A DNA stretch of 13,805 nucleotides, from positions 1 through 13,805 of the forward strand of contig SXNB01000039.1 of assembly GCA_005777205.1 (NCBI GenBank), in the 5' to 3' direction. The notes under the pieces are model-generated. The model searched no databases, was not told the origin of the DNA, and saw only the letters and a program-made list of their open reading frames with translations. This stretch comes from Burkholderiales bacterium. GTDB taxonomy: Bacteria > Pseudomonadota > Gammaproteobacteria > Burkholderiales > SG8-39. Positions 1 through 7,320 of this stretch are shown piece by piece. Positions within the stretch are counted from its first letter, which is position 1. Each line of letters begins with the position of its first letter. The position numbers were made by a program, and so were the translations under genes.

Positions 1-2
1 AT

Positions 3-230
3 CACAAGACCCTGCGCACCTATTCAGTTCCCTATGACCTCCGGCGCATGAAGCCTGCGGACTGGGTGACGGCCGAGGACGGCGCCTGGGACCTAGTAGA
101 CGAGTTGGAAGCCATCCGCCACTTCAAGCTGCTCGCGCCCAGGATTGCGCAGCGCGTGGTCCGCCGCGATCCGTTCGAGCGCGAGGTCGGCAACCTGCTG
201 CAGTACCGCCGCCCGAAGAAGAAAAAGTAG
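3..230 (+). CDS. C-terminal end of an unidentified protein (partial, 5' end outside window)
   Basis: The frame is open from base 3, the first complete codon in this frame, to a TAG at 228-230. It gives 75 residues that are the tail of a gene beginning upstream. An ATG at 48 is internal: the residues before it (YSVPYDLRR) read as ordinary protein, so a separate small gene is unlikely. The fragment is rich in Arg, Lys, Asp and Glu, has no membrane segment, and ends in four consecutive lysines. I do not recognise the family and assign no function. It converges on the Bug receptor gene, with only 3 bases between the two stop codons. Confidence 0.6.
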   Translation, partial: HKTLRTYSVPYDLRRMKPADWVTAEDGAWDLVDELEAIRHFKLLAPRIAQRVVRRDPFEREVGNLLQYRRPKKKK

Positions 231-233
231 GGA

Positions 234-1202
234 CTACTTCGAGCCGACCTTGCCGATTTTCTCGACCGCTACCTTGAGGCGCGCGGCGTCGGTGGCAAGG
301 AACTTCGCGAACTCCGGGGCTTCGAGGTAGCTGATCGGCGTCGAGACCTTGTCCATCGCGCCCCTGAACTGCGGATCATTCACCGCCGCGCGCACCGCCG
401 CGCGAAGTCTAGCCACTGCCGGCGCCGGCGTGCCTGCGGGCGCGAACACGCCCGACCAGATGTAGAACTCCACGTCCTGGTAGCCCAGTTCCTTGAACGT
501 CGGAAGATCCGGCATCAGCGGCAGGCGCTTGTCGCCCCAGCCGGCGAGCGCGCGCATCTTGCCGCCCTTGATCTGGCCGACCGCAGCCGCCGGACCCGAG
601 GCGAGCGCGTGAACCTGGCCGCCCAGCAGCGCCGCGACGGCCGGCCCGCCGCCCTGGTAGGGCACGTGGAACAGCTTGATGCCGGCGGCACTGGCGAACA
701 TCTCCATCGCCACATGCAGGGTACCGTAGACACCAGAGGACGAGTAGTTCATCTGCCCCGGATAGGCGCGGGCGGAGGCAATGAACTCCTGGATCGTCTT
801 GTAGGGACCATCGGCCGCCACCACGAGCACGGTGGGGTCGGAGGTCACCAGCGCGATCGGCTCGAAGTCGGCCAGGGTGTAGGGCGCCGGCTTGCCGTTG
901 ATCGGATCGGAAACCGGGAAGATGGAAATGGACGACAGCGACATCAGGATGGTGTAGCCGTCAGGCGCGGCCTTCGCCACCGCGGTCGTGCCCACCGCGC
1001 CCCCGGCGCCACTGCGGTTCACCACCAGCACCGGCCGGCCCAGCGTCTTCTCCATGCTGGCCGCGAGCGGCCGGCCAACGATGTCGGCCACACCCCCCGG
1101 CGGGAATGGGGCGATCATGTTGATGGGCTTGGTCGGGTAGCCCTGCGCCGGGGCCAGTGTGGACGCCCCCAGGAGGGCGACAAGGAATAGGGTTCGGTTC
1201 AA
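234..1202 (-). CDS. Bug-family tripartite tricarboxylate transporter substrate-binding protein
   Basis: This is a 322-residue periplasmic solute receptor of the Bug/TctC family. These proteins capture small carboxylates or related metabolites, sometimes for a TctAB membrane partner. Residues 1 to about 20 form a Sec signal peptide (hydrophobic core LFLVALLGAS, then APAQG). Next comes the family's typical start of the mature protein (YPTKPINMIAPFPPGG, then a D and R two to six residues later) and the G-A-G-G and PDGYT segments near residues 65-83. Length is normal for the family. The start is a TTG at 1202, chosen because GAGGAG at 1214-1209 sits 6 bases upstream and the signal peptide begins directly there. 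No tctA or tctB is in the window, so it looks like one of the many orphan receptors of Burkholderiales. The ligand cannot be read from sequence. Confidence 0.9.
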   Translation of the reverse strand: MNRTLFLVALLGASTLAPAQGYPTKPINMIAPFPPGGVADIVGRPLAASMEKTLGRPVLVVNRSGAGGAVGTTAVAKAAPDGYTILMSLSSISIFPVSDPINGKPAPYTLADFEPIALVTSDPTVLVVAADGPYKTIQEFIASARAYPGQMNYSSSGVYGTLHVAMEMFASAAGIKLFHVPYQGGGPAVAALLGGQVHALASGPAAAVGQIKGGKMRALAGWGDKRLPLMPDLPTFKELGYQDVEFYIWSGVFAPAGTPAPAVARLRAAVRAAVNDPQFRGAMDKVSTPISYLEAPEFAKFLATDAARLKVAVEKIGKVGSK

Positions 1203-1305
1203 GGCGTTCTCCTCTTCCGGAAGGGAAGGATGATAGCTTAGCCTCTGTCAGGTTCCAGCCTCAGGCGCGACCAAGTGCCTGTAACGTTCAGAGGAGGAGA
1301 TCCGC
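1203..1305. promoter_or_regulatory. Divergent intergenic region between Bug receptor and msrB
   Basis: These 103 bases separate two divergent start codons and must hold both 5' regions. The ribosome binding sites are clear: GAGGAG at 1214-1209 on the minus strand, and GGAGGAGA at 1293-1300 on the plus strand. On the minus strand TATCAT (about 1235-1230) could be a -10 box, but no good -35 lies at the right distance. I see no convincing -35/-10 pair for msrB and no clear operator repeat. Confidence 0.35.
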
Positions 1306-1869
1306 ATGCAGCGCCGGACTGTGTTGAAATACCTCGCGGCCGCGCCGTTCGCCTTTCATAGCGCGGCGCACGTTCACCTTGCCCACGCCCAGCCCAGGAC
1401 CATGAAAGATATCGAAGAACTGCAAAAGAACTGGAAGACCCTGCTCGCGCCCGGGACGCAGGTTCCCGACCCGGCACAAAAAATGGAGTTGGCCAAGGCG
1501 GAGTGGGCCAAGCGCCTGCCGCAGCCCGCCTACAAGGTGCTGCGCGAGGAGGGCACCGAGCGCGCCGGCACCAGTCCGCTGGACCGCGAGAAGCGTCCCG
1601 GCGTGTTCTCCTGTGCCGGCTGCGGGCTACCCCTGTTCACCTCGGCGATGAAATTTGACAGCGGCACCGGCTGGCCGTCCTTCTTCACCACCATCCCGGG
1701 CGTGTTCGGCATTAAGAAGGACTATTACCTGATCTACCCGCGCACGGAGTACCACTGCATCCGCTGCGGCGGCCCTCACGGCCATGTTTTCGACGACGGT
1801 CCGCCGCCGACGCGCCAGCGCTACTGCAACAACGGCGTCGCGCTGACCTTCATCCCGCAGAAGGCGTAG
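1306..1869 (+). CDS. msrB: Secreted peptide-methionine (R)-S-oxide reductase MsrB
   Basis: MsrB reduces methionine-R-sulfoxide in oxidised proteins. This 187-residue version has the full catalytic domain at about residues 64-185. It shows the paired zinc-binding CxxC motifs (C103/C106 and C151/C154), the GTGWPSF signature (120-126), the GGPHGHVFDDGP block (155-166) and the catalytic cysteine C174 in RYCNN. The N-terminus is a likely Tat signal: twin arginines at 3-4 (QRRTVLKYL), a moderately hydrophobic stretch, and an AHA|Q cleavage site after residue 28. It would therefore act in the periplasm, unlike cytoplasmic MsrB. The start ATG follows GGAGGAGA by 5 bases. Its last 20 bases overlap the 3' end of the convergent mlaF-like gene. 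No msrA or msrPQ is adjacent. Confidence 0.92.
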   Translation: MQRRTVLKYLAAAPFAFHSAAHVHLAHAQPRTMKDIEELQKNWKTLLAPGTQVPDPAQKMELAKAEWAKRLPQPAYKVLREEGTERAGTSPLDREKRPGVFSCAGCGLPLFTSAMKFDSGTGWPSFFTTIPGVFGIKKDYYLIYPRTEYHCIRCGGPHGHVFDDGPPPTRQRYCNNGVALTFIPQKA

Positions 1870-2677
1870 ACGAGGCCTTCAGCCGCAGCGCCTCGTTCAG
1901 GGGCGGGGCGGGAAAGTGGAAGCGTACCGGCCCGTCGGGCAGGGCGTGCAGGAACTGCTTCAGGAACGGGTCTTCGGAGTTGAGCAGTTCCTCCGGCGTG
2001 CCCTCGCCCACCAGTCGTCCGTCGGCGATGACGTACAGGTAGTCCACCAGCTTGAGCGATTCCGAGACGTCGTAGGTCACCACCACCGAGGTCAGGCCAA
2101 GCGCGTCGTTCAGCTTGCGGATCAGCTGCGCGATGGCGTTGAGCGAAATCGGATCCAGTCCGCCGAAGGGCTCGTCGTACATCGCCAGCAGCGGATCGGT
2201 GGCGATGGCGCGCGCCAGGGCCACGCGCCGCGCCAGGCCGCCGGAGAGGTTAGAAGGCATCATGTCGCGCGCGCCACGCAGTCCCACCGCGTCCAGCTTC
2301 ATCAGCACCAGCGACCGCACCAGTTCCTCGGGCAGGTTGTGGTGCTCGCGGATCGGGAAGGCAATATTCTCGTAGACGGACAGGTCGCCGAACAGCCCGG
2401 AGACCTGGAACATCATCCCCATCTTGCGCCGCAGCGCGTACAGCTCGTCGATGGGCAGCTTGTGCACCAGCTTGCCCGCCACCCGCACCCAGCCACGCGA
2501 GGGATCGAGCTGGCCGCCGATGATCTTCAGCAGCGTGGACTTGCCGCTGCCAGAGCCGCCCAGGATGGCCACCACCTTGCCACGCGGAATTTTCAGCGAC
2601 AAGCCGCGGAAGATGGGCAGCTCGCCGTAGTTGAAGTGCAGGTCGGAGATTTCGACCAGGATCTCTTCGTCTTGCAT
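1850..2677 (-). CDS. mlaF: MlaF-type ABC transporter ATP-binding protein (orphan)
   Basis: This 275-residue ABC ATPase most resembles MlaF/Ttg2A, the cytoplasmic motor that powers phospholipid movement with MlaE, D, B and C. Visible motifs are Walker A (GGSGSGKST, 40-48), Q-loop Q91, signature LSGG (144-147) and Walker B ending D168-E169. The FQVSGLFGDLSVYENIAFP and DEPFGGLDPIS blocks are typical of the Mla subfamily. The H-loop position holds tyrosine (Y202 in VVVTYDVSES) instead of the usual histidine. The C-terminus extends about 25 residues past the FLKQFLHALPDGPVRFHFP segment. The start is ATG 2677, with no clear Shine-Dalgarno sequence. No mlaE, mlaD, mlaC or mlaB follows: downstream is msrB on the opposite strand. 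It may serve Mla parts encoded elsewhere, or a related MCE-type importer. Confidence 0.85.
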   Translation of the reverse strand: MQDEEILVEISDLHFNYGELPIFRGLSLKIPRGKVVAILGGSGSGKSTLLKIIGGQLDPSRGWVRVAGKLVHKLPIDELYALRRKMGMMFQVSGLFGDLSVYENIAFPIREHHNLPEELVRSLVLMKLDAVGLRGARDMMPSNLSGGLARRVALARAIATDPLLAMYDEPFGGLDPISLNAIAQLIRKLNDALGLTSVVVTYDVSESLKLVDYLYVIADGRLVGEGTPEELLNSEDPFLKQFLHALPDGPVRFHFPAPPLNEALRLKASSTPSAG

Positions 2678-2719
2678 CGAGGCGCAAGTTTACCCCGGTT
2701 GCGCCGTACCATTAGGTCC

Positions 2720-3694
2720 ATGCCGGCATACGAAGGCCTCACCCCCGATGTCGTGCTCGACGTGCTGGACAGCGCCGGCTGGCGCGGCGACGGCCGCATG
2801 CTGGGGTTGAACAGCTACGAAAACCGCGTCTACCAGGTCAACCTGGAGGACGACTCCGTGGTGGTGGCCAAGTTCTACCGACCCAATCGCTGGAGCGACG
2901 CGCAGGTTCTGGAGGAGCACGCCTTCGCCACCGAGCTCTCGAAGCGCGAGATCCCGGTCATTGCGCCTCTGGCCGCCGGCAACAAGACCTTGCACGCATT
3001 CGGCGGCTTTCGCTTCGCGGTGTTCCCGCGCCGCGGCGGCCGCACCCCCGAACTGGAGGACGAGAAGGTGCTGGAATGGATCGGCCGGTTCCTGGGCCGC
3101 ATCCACGCCGTCGGCGCCACCGCGCGGTTTTCCGTCCGCCCCCCACTGGACATCGAGGCCTTCGGCACCGAGCCGCGCCAGTGGCTGCTCGACTCCGGGA
3201 TGATTCCCCCGGACGTGCTCGAGGCCTGGGAAAGCGTCTCGGCGCAGGCGCTGCAACGGGTGCAGGACGCGTTCAACCTGGCCGGTGCCGTCCGCGGCAT
3301 CCGCCTGCACGGCGACGTCCACGCCGGCAACGTCCTCTGGACCGACCGTGGCCCGCACTTCGTGGACTTCGATGACGCGCGCATGGGGCCCGCGGTGCAG
3401 GACCTGTGGATGATGCTGCCCGGGGACCGCCAGGGCGCGGTGCGGTCCCTCAAGGCGCTGCTGGATGGCTACCGACGCTTCCACGACTTTGACGGCCGCG
3501 AGCTTGCGCTGATCGAGCCACTGCGCACCCTGCGCCTGCTGCACTACTCGGCCTGGATCGCCCGGCGTTGGGACGACCCGGCCTTCCCGGCCGCCTTCCC
3601 CTGGTTCAACACGCAGCGCTACTGGCAGGACCGGATCCTCGAGTTGCGCGAGCAGACCGCGGCCATGGAGGAAGAGCCTCTGCCCCTGCCCTGA
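2720..3694 (+). CDS. srkA: SrkA/RdoA-family stress response protein kinase
   Basis: This 324-residue cytoplasmic protein belongs to the YihE/RdoA/SrkA group of the APH-like kinase fold. In E. coli the family phosphorylates Ser/Thr and protects against stress-induced death. Visible elements are the ATP-binding lysine in VVVAKFYRP (K51), the catalytic loop HGDVHAGN (197-204, D199 and N204) and the metal-binding DFD in FVDFDDA (D216, D218). It also has the family's LLHYSAWIARRWDDPAFP block near 273-290. Length matches the family (about 325-330). The frame stays open leftward as far as 1916, but that part lies antisense to mlaF. ATG 2720 is chosen because homology begins there (MPAYEGLTPD) and AGGT lies just upstream. 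Its start is 42 bases from the divergent mlaF start. In many bacteria srkA is followed by dsbA; that is not so here. Confidence 0.9.
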   Translation: MPAYEGLTPDVVLDVLDSAGWRGDGRMLGLNSYENRVYQVNLEDDSVVVAKFYRPNRWSDAQVLEEHAFATELSKREIPVIAPLAAGNKTLHAFGGFRFAVFPRRGGRTPELEDEKVLEWIGRFLGRIHAVGATARFSVRPPLDIEAFGTEPRQWLLDSGMIPPDVLEAWESVSAQALQRVQDAFNLAGAVRGIRLHGDVHAGNVLWTDRGPHFVDFDDARMGPAVQDLWMMLPGDRQGAVRSLKALLDGYRRFHDFDGRELALIEPLRTLRLLHYSAWIARRWDDPAFPAAFPWFNTQRYWQDRILELREQTAAMEEEPLPLP

Positions 3695-3700
3695 TTCAGG

Positions 3701-3706
3701 GATAAT
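3701..3706 (+). promoter_or_regulatory. Possible -10 box (GATAAT) ahead of the MFS/spermidine-synthase gene
   Basis: GATAAT is one base from the sigma-70 -10 consensus and lies in the 41-base gap after srkA. Transcription would start near 3713, leaving a leader of about 23 bases before ATG 3736 and excluding the upstream TTG at 3706 as a start. No good -35 hexamer is seen 16-18 bases upstream, so this is tentative. Read-through from srkA is also possible. Confidence 0.3.
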
Positions 3707-3735
3707 TGCCGCCTTTTGGCCTGCCCCCCACATTC

Positions 3736-5793
3736 ATGATCCTATTCGCCGCCACGGTCTTCACCAGCGCGTTCCTGCTGTTCCTGGTGCAGCCGATCAT
3801 CGCCAAGCAGATCCTGCCCTGGTTCGGCGGCACCGCCGCGGTCTGGACCACCTGCATGGTGTTCTTCCAGCTGGTGCTGCTCGCCGGCTACGCCTACTCG
3901 GATGCGGTGAGCCGCAAGCTCGCGCCGCGCGCACAAGCGATCCTGCATACCGCACTGCTCATGGCCAGCCTCGCCTTCCTGCCCATCCTCGCCGACGAAT
4001 CCTGGAAGCCGGACCCGGACACGGAGCCCGGCGGCCGGATCCTGCTCCTGCTCGCGGCGACCATCGGCCTGCCCTACTTCCTGCTCTCCACCACCGGCCC
4101 CCTGGTGCAGGCCTGGTTCGCCCGCAGCTTCCCCAGCGGCACGGTGTACCGCCTGTTCGCGCTGTCGAACCTCGCCTCGCTGCTCGCACTCATCGCCTAT
4201 CCGCCGGTGATCGAGCCGGCGAGCACGCTTGCGGCGCAAGCTTGGGGCTGGAGCGCGCTGTATGTGCTATTCGCCGCGCTGTGCGCGGCCTCAGCATGGA
4301 AGGCGACCCGCGGCCACCGCGAGACCCCGGCCACCGCGGCCGCCAATGCCGAAGCCGGCCCGGCGCCAGGCCCCGGTGCCTACCTGATGTGGTTCAGCCT
4401 GTCCGCGCTGGGTTCGCTCATGCTGCTCGCGATCACCAGCCACATCACGCAGAACGTGGCTTCGGTGCCATTCCTGTGGATCGTGCCGCTGGTGCTGTAC
4501 CTGTTGTCGTTCATACTCGTCTTTGACGTCGGCACTGGGCGGGACCGCAGCGGCTGGTATTCGCGCATCTGGGCGCTGCCGGCGCTGTTCGCGTTGCTAG
4601 CCGGAATGGCGTACTTCCTGTTCAACAACTCAGGAGTGATGGACATCCGCAGCTCGGTCGCGCTCTATAGCGCGGGCCTGTTCGTCGCCTGCATGTTCTG
4701 CCACGGCGAGCTGGCGGCGATGCGCCCGGCGCCGAAGTACCTCACGCGCTTTTATCTCATTATCTCGTTGGGCGGCGCCGCGGGCGGCCTTTTCGTCAGC
4801 CTGATCGCGCCACGCATCTTCGATAGCTACTTGGAACTGCCGCTGGCGCTGGTCGCCTGCGGCCTGCTCGCCGCCTGGCTGACTTGGAGGACGCGGATGG
4901 CGATGCCCTCGCCCGTGGCCCGTATCGGCGTGCCCGCGGTCGCGCTGGCGATCACCGGCGTGGTGGGCTGGCTGTCACTGGAGTACTTGTCCTACATCCA
5001 TCAGAACGCCCTGGTGGTGACGCGCAGCTTCTACGGCACGCTGCGCGTCAAGGAGCACCCACGCGGCGGCGCCGAAGAAAGCCCGACTCGCAGCCTGGTG
5101 CACGGGGTCATCAACCACGGCTGGCAGTACACCGATTCGGAGCTGCGCATGAAGCCGATCAGCTACTTCGGGCCCAGCTCGGGGATCGCGCGGGCGCTGG
5201 ATTACTACAGCGGCCGGCCTCGCCGAGTCGGCATCGTCGGCTTGGGCGTGGGCGTGTTCACCGCGTGGGGGGAGCCCGGCGACAGCTTCCGCATCTACGA
5301 GCTCGACCCCGAGGTGGTGAAGATCGCGCGCGAGCAGTTCTGGTTCCTGTCGGGCTCCAAGGCGAAGATCGAGGTGGTGATCGGCGACGGGCGCCTGAAC
5401 CTGGAACGCGATCTGCCGCAGAAATTCGACCTGCTGTCGGTGGATGCCTTCTCCAGCGGCTCCATCCCGATCCACCTGCTCACGCGCGAGGCGCTACGAG
5501 CCTACAGGCGCCACCTCGCCCCGGGCGGGGTCATCGTCTACAACGTCACCAACCGCTTCGTGCGCCTGGCACCGGTGCTGAAGCTTGTCGCCGAGGCCGA
5601 GGGCATGCAGGCGATCCGCATCAGCGATTCCCCCTCCGAGGACAAGTACTCCGGCACCGAGTACGTGCTGGTCACGGCCAACGAGCAACTCGCCGCCGAC
5701 AAGCGCTTCGCCGACGCCGAGAAGATCGAGGCCATACCGGGGCTGAAGCCGTGGACCGACAGCTTCAATAACCTCTTCAAAGTCGTCAAGTAA
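3736..5793 (+). CDS. Fused MFS-like membrane / spermidine synthase-like protein
   Basis: This 685-residue inner-membrane protein has an N-terminal multi-helix half (about 1-425, roughly ten or more hydrophobic segments). It includes the family blocks MILFAATVFTSAFLLFLVQP, GGTAAVWTTCMVFFQ and CMFCHGEL (319-326). The C-terminal half (about 430-660) is SpeE/methyltransferase-like. The Rossmann glycine motif is GIVGLGVG (499-506), the acidic residue at the end of strand 2 is in YELDP (E522), GDGR is at 550-553, and VDAFSSGSIPIHLLTREA (569-586) is at the polyamine-site position. The family is annotated as fused MFS/spermidine synthase; to my knowledge its reaction is unproven. ATG 3736 is preferred because the family begins with this hydrophobic segment. 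A TTG at 3706 with AGGGA upstream would add 10 residues. Its stop codon abuts the stop of the convergent phosphatase gene. Confidence 0.9.
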   Translation: MILFAATVFTSAFLLFLVQPIIAKQILPWFGGTAAVWTTCMVFFQLVLLAGYAYSDAVSRKLAPRAQAILHTALLMASLAFLPILADESWKPDPDTEPGGRILLLLAATIGLPYFLLSTTGPLVQAWFARSFPSGTVYRLFALSNLASLLALIAYPPVIEPASTLAAQAWGWSALYVLFAALCAASAWKATRGHRETPATAAANAEAGPAPGPGAYLMWFSLSALGSLMLLAITSHITQNVASVPFLWIVPLVLYLLSFILVFDVGTGRDRSGWYSRIWALPALFALLAGMAYFLFNNSGVMDIRSSVALYSAGLFVACMFCHGELAAMRPAPKYLTRFYLIISLGGAAGGLFVSLIAPRIFDSYLELPLALVACGLLAAWLTWRTRMAMPSPVARIGVPAVALAITGVVGWLSLEYLSYIHQNALVVTRSFYGTLRVKEHPRGGAEESPTRSLVHGVINHGWQYTDSELRMKPISYFGPSSGIARALDYYSGRPRRVGIVGLGVGVFTAWGEPGDSFRIYELDPEVVKIAREQFWFLSGSKAKIEVVIGDGRLNLERDLPQKFDLLSVDAFSSGSIPIHLLTREALRAYRRHLAPGGVIVYNVTNRFVRLAPVLKLVAEAEGMQAIRISDSPSEDKYSGTEYVLVTANEQLAADKRFADAEKIEAIPGLKPWTDSFNNLFKVVK

Positions 5794-6423
5794 CTACTGG
5801 GGCAGGTCCTCGAGCGCGCCCTCCAGGTGGCGCTTGTTGGCCCAGTCCAGGATCTGCCAGCCGCCCGGCGCGGCGCCGACGCGGTTGATGCCGCAGTTGG
5901 GGATGCCGAAATCGCGTGGCGCTGAGATCGAAAGCCCCGTGATGTCGCGATAGACCATGTCCAGCACCCCGCCGTGCGTGAACAGCAGCACGTCCTGGTC
6001 CGGATGGCGTGACGCGATAGACGCCACGCCTTTCACCGCCCGGGCAGAGAAGTCACTCAGGCTCTCCCCGGTGCCGAAGCTGAAATCCGGCTCGCGGCGG
6101 TCAAAGCGCGCGTATTCCTCCGGGTACTTCAGTTTCACCTCGGCATAGGTCAGGGTCTCGAAATCGCCGTAGTGGCGCTCGCGCAACTCGGGATCGAGCG
6201 TCACCTCCATACCCAGCGCCGCCGCCGTCGGCGCCGCCGACTGCCGCGCCCGCCCGAGGTCGCTCGAGTAGATGACCGAGAAACGTTCCTTCCCCAGAAC
6301 CGAGGCCACCGCCTGCGCCTGGCGCCGGCCGGTATCGTTCAGGGGCACATCCAGCTGCCCCTGCACCCGGTGCTCGGCGTTCCACGCCGTCTCGCCATGC
6401 CGCACGATGACCAGCCGCGTCAA
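5794..6423 (-). CDS. Histidine phosphatase family protein (GpmB/CobC-like)
   Basis: This is a 209-residue cytoplasmic phosphatase of the phosphoglycerate-mutase-like branch. The phospho-acceptor histidine is H9 in VRHGET, with the following WNAEHRVQGQLDVPLN and YSSDLGRARQSA blocks. The acid/base region is LRERHYGDFE, and the second catalytic histidine is in LLFTHGGVLD. The frame is open much further upstream, but that region is antisense-free coding sequence of the EamA gene. The start is TTG 6423, supported by AGGGAG five to six bases upstream and by the domain beginning at residue 3. It overlaps the EamA stop by four bases (TTGA), so translation is probably coupled. The substrate is unknown. 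Members include GpmB, alpha-ribazole phosphatase (CobC) and sugar phosphatases, and sequence alone does not separate these here. Confidence 0.88.
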   Translation of the reverse strand: MTRLVIVRHGETAWNAEHRVQGQLDVPLNDTGRRQAQAVASVLGKERFSVIYSSDLGRARQSAAPTAAALGMEVTLDPELRERHYGDFETLTYAEVKLKYPEEYARFDRREPDFSFGTGESLSDFSARAVKGVASIASRHPDQDVLLFTHGGVLDMVYRDITGLSISAPRDFGIPNCGINRVGAAPGGWQILDWANKRHLEGALEDLPQ

Positions 6424-7313
6424 TGCTTTCTCCCTGTGGCAACAATGGCGCCGACGACGATGAGGGCGCCGAGCACCTGTAGCGGCGCGATCCGCTGGTC
6501 CAGCACCGCCCAAGCGATAACGAGTACTGCGATTGGCTCGAAGTTGAGCACCACCGAATTGTTCACCGCGCCCAGCCGCGGCAGGACGACGAAAAGAGAC
6601 GTGATCGCGGTGCCGTAAAGCATCACGAGCAGCGCAAGCGCGACCCAGCCGGTGCGGTCCACCGGAAGCAGGAAATCGCCCGCCACCGCGCCGCCCGCAA
6701 TGGTCACCGCCGCCACCACGGTCATGATCATGAAGCTGCGCAGGCGCCCGTCCACCGCCGGCAGCCATTTCGTGGTGAAAAACAGCACGCTGGCGAAGGC
6801 AAGCGAAGCCCCGGTCGCCCAAAGCGCGCCGGCGCCGATCTCACTCCAACGGCCTGCGAAGTCACCGCTCGTGCCATAGACGTCCAGCGCAAGCGCAAGG
6901 CCGAACAACACCACCGGCATCGCAAACAGCACCCGACGCGGTGGCACGTCGCCTCCCGCGGCCCACGTCATCAGCGCCAGCAACATGGGAAAGGTCTGGA
7001 ATGCGAGCACTGCCAGCGCCACCGGAATGGTTGCCACCGCGGAGTACAGGCAGTAGCTCTGCACCGCAAGCATGAGGCCGATCAGCGCCGCGCGCCCCCG
7101 CGTCCCCGCCGGCAGCGCCAGCGAGACGCCATTGACGAGCAGCAAGCCCAGCACGAACAGCGCGGTGCCGGCGGAGCGAAAGGCCACCGCCGTGGTGACA
7201 TTGGTGCCGTGGTCGAACGCAACCCGCGCCGCGACGTGGTTGGAGCCGAACGCCACCGCTATCGCCAGCAGCAGCGCAATCCCGGCCCAGCGGGGGATGG
7301 GCTGCTCGGCCAC
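6420..7313 (-). CDS. EamA/DMT family transporter
   Basis: This 297-residue inner-membrane protein has about ten hydrophobic segments in two repeats, as in drug/metabolite transporters of the EamA type. The first repeat starts WAGIALLLAIAVAFGSNHVAARVAF, and the second around residue 150 (GALWATGASLAFASVLFF). The second half ends with the usual EPIAVLVIAWAVLDQR...LGALIVVGAIVAT pattern near the C-terminus. Members export amino acids, metabolites or drugs; the substrate here is unknown. The start is GTG 7313, seven bases after the stop of the Bug receptor gene, with a G-rich stretch just upstream as a weak ribosome binding site. Its stop overlaps the phosphatase start. The arrangement indicates one transcript of receptor, transporter and phosphatase. 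Confidence 0.88.
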   Translation of the reverse strand: MAEQPIPRWAGIALLLAIAVAFGSNHVAARVAFDHGTNVTTAVAFRSAGTALFVLGLLLVNGVSLALPAGTRGRAALIGLMLAVQSYCLYSAVATIPVALAVLAFQTFPMLLALMTWAAGGDVPPRRVLFAMPVVLFGLALALDVYGTSGDFAGRWSEIGAGALWATGASLAFASVLFFTTKWLPAVDGRLRSFMIMTVVAAVTIAGGAVAGDFLLPVDRTGWVALALLVMLYGTAITSLFVVLPRLGAVNNSVVLNFEPIAVLVIAWAVLDQRIAPLQVLGALIVVGAIVATGRKH

Positions 7314-7320
7314 GCCCCGC

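Noticed and set aside
1916..2719. Long in-frame extension upstream of the srkA start, giving a 592-residue frame
   Set aside because: It lies antisense to the clear mlaF-like ATPase gene and its translation is rich in Gln, His and Arg without any domain. SrkA homology begins at ATG 2720.
2690..3733. 347-residue open frame on the minus strand opposite srkA
   Set aside because: The composition (Val, Gln, His, Arg-rich, no motifs) is typical of antisense frames in GC-rich DNA, and the plus strand carries a well-supported kinase.
3706..3735. TTG 3706 as start of the MFS/spermidine-synthase fusion
   Set aside because: The ten extra residues (MPPFGLPPTF) do not fit the family's N-terminus, and a possible -10 box overlaps this codon. 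ATG 3736 starts directly with the conserved first helix.
4884..5771. 295-residue plus-strand frame inside the spermidine-synthase-like gene
   Set aside because: Arg/Gly-rich translation with no recognisable motif; the overlapping frame has a complete SpeE-like domain.
5794..6423. Reading the histidine phosphatase as CobC (alpha-ribazole phosphatase) supporting the B12-dependent dehalogenase
   Set aside because: The family resemblance is real, but GpmB-like and other phosphatases look the same at this level, and no other cobalamin gene is nearby. Kept as a possibility only.
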